Assembly: GCF_032854445.1 (NCBI RefSeq) | Contig: NC_088300.1 | Coordinates: forward strand, 35,879,608-35,943,607 | DNA: 64,000 nucleotides | Source: Liolophura sinensis | Lineage: Eukaryota > Mollusca > Polyplacophora > Chitonida > Chitonidae | Direction: 5' to 3' | In this document: piece by piece, positions 59,917-64,000 of the stretch | Layout: every line of letters begins with the position of its first letter | Position numbering within the stretch: the stretch's first letter is position 1 | Notes under the pieces: model-generated | What the model saw: only the letters and a program-made list of their open reading frames with translations | Told to the model about the DNA's origin: nothing | Databases searched by the model: none | Program-made: the position numbers and the translations under genes

Positions 59917-60135
59917 ATGTTTTACTGTTCTGAATATGGTTGTAAAAACAGGTCGTGAAAGAACTTGAGAGTTAGTTTTTTCAAGCTTCCAGACGATTTG
60001 GCCCTCAGGAAGGTGTGTGGATTTACAGTACAAGACAGAAAGATTTTGTACCCACCAAAAACAGTCGTGTCTGCTCTGGTCATTTTACAGCTGAAAGCTA
60101 CATATATGAGAGGAGAACAACTGAATTTCCACAAC
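59917..60135 (+). pseudogene. THAP-domain gene start, frameshifted
   Basis: MFYCSEYGCKNRS, a TGA stop, then KNLRVSFFKLPDDLALRK in the same frame; after a two-base slip the domain continues WIYSTRQKDFVPTKNSRVCS, GHF and TAESY. This is a THAP zinc-finger domain: C-x4-C at the start, VSFFxLP, KDFVP, and the C-x2-H pair (VCSGHF). The premature stop and the extra TG in AAGGTGTGTGG destroy the frame. The domain would start at the first Met, as in typical THAP proteins. No DNA transposon ends were found around it. Confidence 0.75.
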
Positions 60136-60471
60136 AGCACTTGCATGTGTACAGTAGATATAAAATTCTATTAACTGATCTGAACACTGACAGATGGTTA
60201 ATCTCTGTACACTAATGCTGACGTTCACATCCCACATGTACAAATATTATTCCCGACTAACAGGCCCTATAGGCATAGGCTATTCAGAATGCTGACAATA
60301 ACATGTAATGAACTTTGTCATCCCAGATACATGTAGATATGAATTTAGAATCCATGAGGTTATTCTGAAACGAACAGAAAGAAAAAATAGTAAATAAATA
60401 TTAGATCTTAAGATAAACACACGAAATGTACAGTGTAACGCAGGATGAAGCTATAGCTCACCAGCTGATAT

Positions 60472-60640
60472 TACCAGTGCAGTTGGAAAAGCCGGGACAA
60501 AGATCAAATTCAGTGTCTGAAAACTCGTAATTTGAAGTCTGGCCAGAGATGTCAGTGTCATAAATCAGAACTTTAACATCGTCCACAATAGGTTCAGATT
60601 GATATGGCAGTGTATTCATTTCTGTGTAGCTAGAATCCAT
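60472..60640 (-). pseudogene. P2X7-like gene, orphan first exon (right arm)
   Basis: MDSSYTEMNTLPYQSEPIVD, then DTDISGQTSNYEFSDTEFDL and TGNISW, parallel to the left-arm exon. The donor CTG|GTGAGC after the split Trp codon is intact. No following exon with the P2X7-like cysteine domain was found on this strand down to the connexin-like exon. The two arms differ by several replacements and a one-codon insertion. Confidence 0.55.
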
Positions 60641-60678
60641 CTCGAAAATGACATTGTTTTGCTATGAATTCCCAGGTT

Positions 60679-60942
60679 GTTTGTTTATTTGATTGGTGTT
60701 TTACGCCGTACTCAAGAATATTTCACTTATACAACGACAGCTAGCATTATGGTGGGTGGAAACCAGGCAGAGCCTGGGGAAAACCCACGACCATCCATAG
60801 TTTGCTGACAGACCTTCCCCATGTATTGCCGGAGTGAAAGCCAGCATGAGCTGGACTTGAACTCACAGTAACCGCATTGGCAAGGGGCTTCTGGGTCATT
60901 ACGCTGCGCAAGCATACTAACCAACTAAGCCACGGAGGCCCC
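60679..60942 (-). mobile_element. SINE family 1, full-length copy inside right arm
   Basis: Complete reverse copy flanked by TCCCAGGTT at 60670-60678 and 60943-60951 (9-bp target-site duplication). The left arm has the uninterrupted CCTGGGAATT site, so this SINE inserted after the inverted duplication. Confidence 0.95.
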
Positions 60943-61159
60943 TCCCAGGTTATTTAGGCCAGTCGAAACTTGGGTTGGCTATCTCGGACATGAGCCGCAG
61001 GGGGGCAGCTGGGTGAAGATCAGCTAGTGCAGTTTTTTGTGTATTTATAATCATCATTACGTTTTTCAGAAGGTCTCCTGGTAATATACTGTTTAAACAG
61101 GATATGATCTTTCTAATTAGCACCACTAGCTAAATCTGAACACTAATCCTTTAGTATAG

Positions 61160-63300
61160 CTTGCTCTCATTACGAATGTTAAATCAGTTGATAAGTTTGA
61201 AACTATCTTATGTTTTTTTTTTTGGTATTTTTTTTATTTTATTTTTAATTCTGAGATTTGGCTATTCACAAACTGCATAGAGAATACTCCTCTGTAAATG
61301 ACATAACACCCAAGAGCTCAAACATCAGGTCCCTGCAGCATGTTCTTACACACACTTCCTGGTTGGATACTGAGGCTGTCTGATTTCCACAATTTTCTGT
61401 TTTGTAGAGTGAAAGCTTGACAAAAATGTGCTTGAATAGTGCTTATAGTAGATAAGAGGTAAGAACTTAAAATTTGTCATATTTTTCTTTTTTTCTTTCT
61501 TTTTACTTCTGTTGCTCTTCATCCAGAAAGATTTGTTTTTCTTCTCCTTACTTTGACGTGGTGTGACATTGCGAGTGTTAATGATCAGTCCAAATTAAGT
61601 TTCAGTTTGTAAAGTGACAGCCAACTCTGCACTCGTCCACTGTCTGTACATGTACATGTACGTCAGCACACTTTAATAATAATAATAATCTGTAAGTGCG
61701 TATAATTATATAATGTTCTGTAAATGTATACCCTTCATAGAGTCACCAGAGATCTGATTGTTTTAAGTGAGGCTATGACGCTCTCAGATGATTGTCCAAT
61801 CGTTGGACAGGACTTTCCAAGTGGTTTACTTGCATGTTGTGTTTATGTCCCTACAATTTGTGGTAACTTGCTTTATGTAGGGTGAATGAATAATACAGTG
61901 TAGTGTGTATGGGTGTGTTGGTCATATTTGTGGTGATCATCTCATTATCGTGAGTGGCAGGCTACAGTGTATGATACAGTATTACGACTTCTGGGGAAAG
62001 TACATGGATATTTTTCATAATGTGCATGTAGCATAGTTGTTAGTGCTTGTAATTGTGGGTTACTAGTCTCAGGTGGAGACTTGTGGTCATGTGTGTGAGT
62101 ATTAACCTGGCTTCAGTTATGAATGCACGTTTAGAGAACATTATGCATCTTAATTCCCTGTCAGCTTGTTTAGTGAGGGTGTGTGCCCTGAACTAGAGGT
62201 GTTTCGTGATGTAAGGGGCACCTTACATCACGAAACACATTGACCAGTGAATGCATTCAAACGATTGTATACAGCACTTGTGTATTTGCCAAGATGAATT
62301 ATAATTGAATAGATTGATTGTAAGGCACGCGGAGGTGAACATACCTGAAATCACTAACTGCAAGATAGAGCAGACCTACTTTTACACTAGTGATTTGTAC
62401 TGCAGATTGTTACATGCACCTGCTATTTCCTCTGTGATATCTGTTTAATGAGTTTAAATTACAGCATTGTGATGTATTCTAGCTATGTACTCTTGTGAGT
62501 GTGTGTGATCTATGGTTAATGACCTAAATCTTTGTCCATGTCTCAGTTGCACATTTTCCCTAATATCTGAAAGTGGGGTTGGTCTTTGAAGGTGTTCTGA
62601 GATCTATTTAAAAGGTGGGATAATAGTTTCAGTGCCAAAAGTAATGTATTATACCATTGATTTGTCTCTGAAAATGCGCTTTTGGACGCAAAATTTTAGG
62701 TAACTTACGATGTATGAACATGTATATTCATGTACAGAGGGGAAGTGGCTGTGACTTGTCTGTTTGTCTTTATACATCGAAATGATACCTTGCCTGCATC
62801 AGTGTTCTCACTGTGGTAGAAACCTGTAGCCTGGATATTTAATTGGATTCATACAAAATACCAGTTCTTGTAACCAAATAGATCGCCAAGGTAAACAGGG
62901 AACTACAAAAACCCAATAGCCTTTGTTCAGTACAAAGCTTACGTTTTCATACTTGTTTGCATACTGGATGGTATTATGACATGCTGTTGTCAGTCTGTTA
63001 GTCTTTGCGTCAGGTCGTTGTGCCTCTTTTTTGTGATGGATTTTCATGTCAACGCTGAAGAACTGCTTGTTCAAAACTTCATTTTTGGGTTTGAAGGGCG
63101 GGTGATCCCATGTGTTTCCATGAACAACACCAAGCCTAATGGCATTGCAGATATGACCAAAGCTCTCGTTAAACTTATATCAACCAGAAATTGAAGGTTT
63201 CTTTTTTGTGTGTTTTGACTAGATGTGTGACAGCATCAGCAGGCGTTATTCATGTGGACTGCTGATTTGTGGCAACTCGCCTGTGGATGTGCCTGGTGTG
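61160..63300. other. stretch with no supported gene
   Basis: Contains an (AAT)n run at 61675-61690, a short perfect inverted repeat near 62205-62240 (GTTTCGTGATGTAAGG and its complement) and repeat B at 62565-62715 (GCGCTTTTGG, AAAATTTTAGGTAACTTACG). Frames are short and lack motifs. Confidence 0.4.
62565..62715 (-). repeat. dispersed repeat B
   Basis: AATATCTGAAAGTGGG, TTTCAGTGCCAAAAGTAATG, CTCTGAAAATGCGCTTTTGG and AAAATTTTAGGTAACTTA follow the order of 42956-43090. Confidence 0.6.
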
Positions 63301-63327
63301 GCAGCTGATTAGCTCAACAGCTTAAAA

Positions 63328-63388
63328 ATGTCTTCTGGTTCAGATAGCAGTCTGTCTTCGCTCCTGATGATACCTGATCAGAGAGTCT
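63328..63388 (+). CDS. candidate first coding exon, unknown gene
   Basis: ATG in the context CTTAAAAATGTCT starts MSSGSDSSLSSLLMIPDQRV, and the exon would end GTCT|GTAAGTAT, a near-perfect donor. Serine-rich starts like this are common in real genes, but the next exon lies outside the window or is not recognised, so this rests on the start and donor alone. Confidence 0.25.
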
Positions 63389-63651
63389 GTAAGTATATCA
63401 TTACTAATTCCACACCCATTCCCATATTTATTATATACTCAATCTAGAAAAACCCTGTAAGAGTGAGAGAAAAATAATTTAATACTTGCTGCACACATTT
63501 GCATTCATTACTTTCATTTTATGTGTTATACATGCACATTGCTATTTTGTCTTTATGGAACTTAAATGAAAATGTGATGTATTCAAGATGAAGAAAATTC
63601 AGATACACGTGCTATTGGTCACATCTACATGAACACTCAACGTGTATGACA

Positions 63652-63957
63652 TGATTCTGTGGCCTAATGGTTAGAACTATTAACATGCTTGAGACCGGAG
63701 ATCAAAACCTGGTTGGGTCATGCCAAAGATGATAAGCATGGTTCTGGTTTCTGCCCCACTTGTTGGCCCAGTGTCAATATAATGTGACAGGATGAGGTGT
63801 CATGTCGGGTGTTTTTGGCATGATACTTCAGCGAAAGCAGCACTTTGGCGGCAAGGACTCGCACTGCCACAAGTCTACAAAATATATACACACATACCTT
63901 ATGACCAATCGTCACACTGTACAACTGAAAATTGTTATGTACCATGTAAAACCCAGG
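63652..63957 (+). mobile_element. SINE family 2 copy
   Basis: The best head of the family: GTGGCCTAATGGTTAGAACT (A-box-like) and GAGATCAAAACCTGGTTGGG (B-box-like). The body AGTGTCAATATAATGTGACA, AGCAGCACTTTGG and the tail CAACTGAAAATTGTTATG follow in order. Confidence 0.8.
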
Positions 63958-64000
63958 CATACATACATACATACATACATACATACATACATACATACAT
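63958..64000. repeat. (CATA)n microsatellite at window end
   Basis: At least ten CATA units directly following the SINE family 2 tail and running past the window edge. Confidence 0.95.

Larger units (their letters stand above)
60285..61155. repeat. inverted duplication, right arm
   Basis: Complementary to 56421-57035, but interrupted by a SINE at 60679-60942 and by extra unmatched sequence at about 60962-61050. The arms are separated by about 3.2 kb. Confidence 0.85.

Noticed and set aside
62205-62240. Short perfect inverted repeat as a transcription terminator or small RNA hairpin
   Set aside because: It is isolated, about 16 bases per arm with a minimal loop, and no gene ends there; could be a palindromic insertion scar.

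Overview
The window is animal nuclear DNA, most likely from a mollusc or another lophotrochozoan. Genes are split into many small GT-AG exons, codon use is ordinary, and there are no operons. The DNA is littered with two tRNA-derived SINE families, and the more abundant one ends in a CAATCAAATAAATAAAT-type tail like SINEs I associate with molluscs. Decayed P2X7-like, THAP, CARD-like and His-Me finger endonuclease fragments also fit an invertebrate of this kind. The exact species cannot be read from the sequence.

Layout. Positions 1-7 kb hold a 40-bp tandem array, SINEs, and a three-copy decayed module. The module pairs a CARD-like reading frame (minus strand) with a zinc-loop His-Me finger endonuclease relic (plus strand). 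7.7-15.5 kb (+) is a complete ten-exon CDCA7 gene (297 aa) with an E2F-like site and an E-box just upstream. 19.1-31.8 kb (+) is a complete four-exon mitoferrin gene (SLC25A37/28 type, 331 aa) whose introns carry a pogo-like DNA transposon, tandem duplications and dispersed repeats. 52.1-38.2 kb (-) is a complete fifteen-exon PUS1 tRNA pseudouridine synthase gene (523 aa), convergent with mitoferrin. It has two possible start codons like the mitochondrial/nuclear isoforms of human PUS1, and an unusual acidic repetitive tail.

55.2-55.8 kb is a 641-bp PIF/Harbinger element with a TTA target duplication and a truncated transposase. 56.4-61.2 kb is an inverted duplication whose arms each hold a first exon of a P2X7-like gene. 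Between the arms lie a frameshifted THAP domain, a minus-strand exon resembling the TM3-E2-TM4 part of connexins, and repeats. A SINE sits in one arm only. 61.2-64 kb holds a weak first-exon candidate, another SINE and a microsatellite running off the end.

The three complete genes are housekeeping genes: chromatin/DNA-methylation maintenance (CDCA7), mitochondrial iron import (mitoferrin) and tRNA modification (PUS1). They do not form one pathway, although mitoferrin and PUS1 both act in mitochondria. The most unusual signals are the endonuclease/CARD module, the connexin-like exon, the inverted P2X7/THAP duplication, and tandem repeats that repeatedly begin within tens of bases of 5' splice sites in all three genes.
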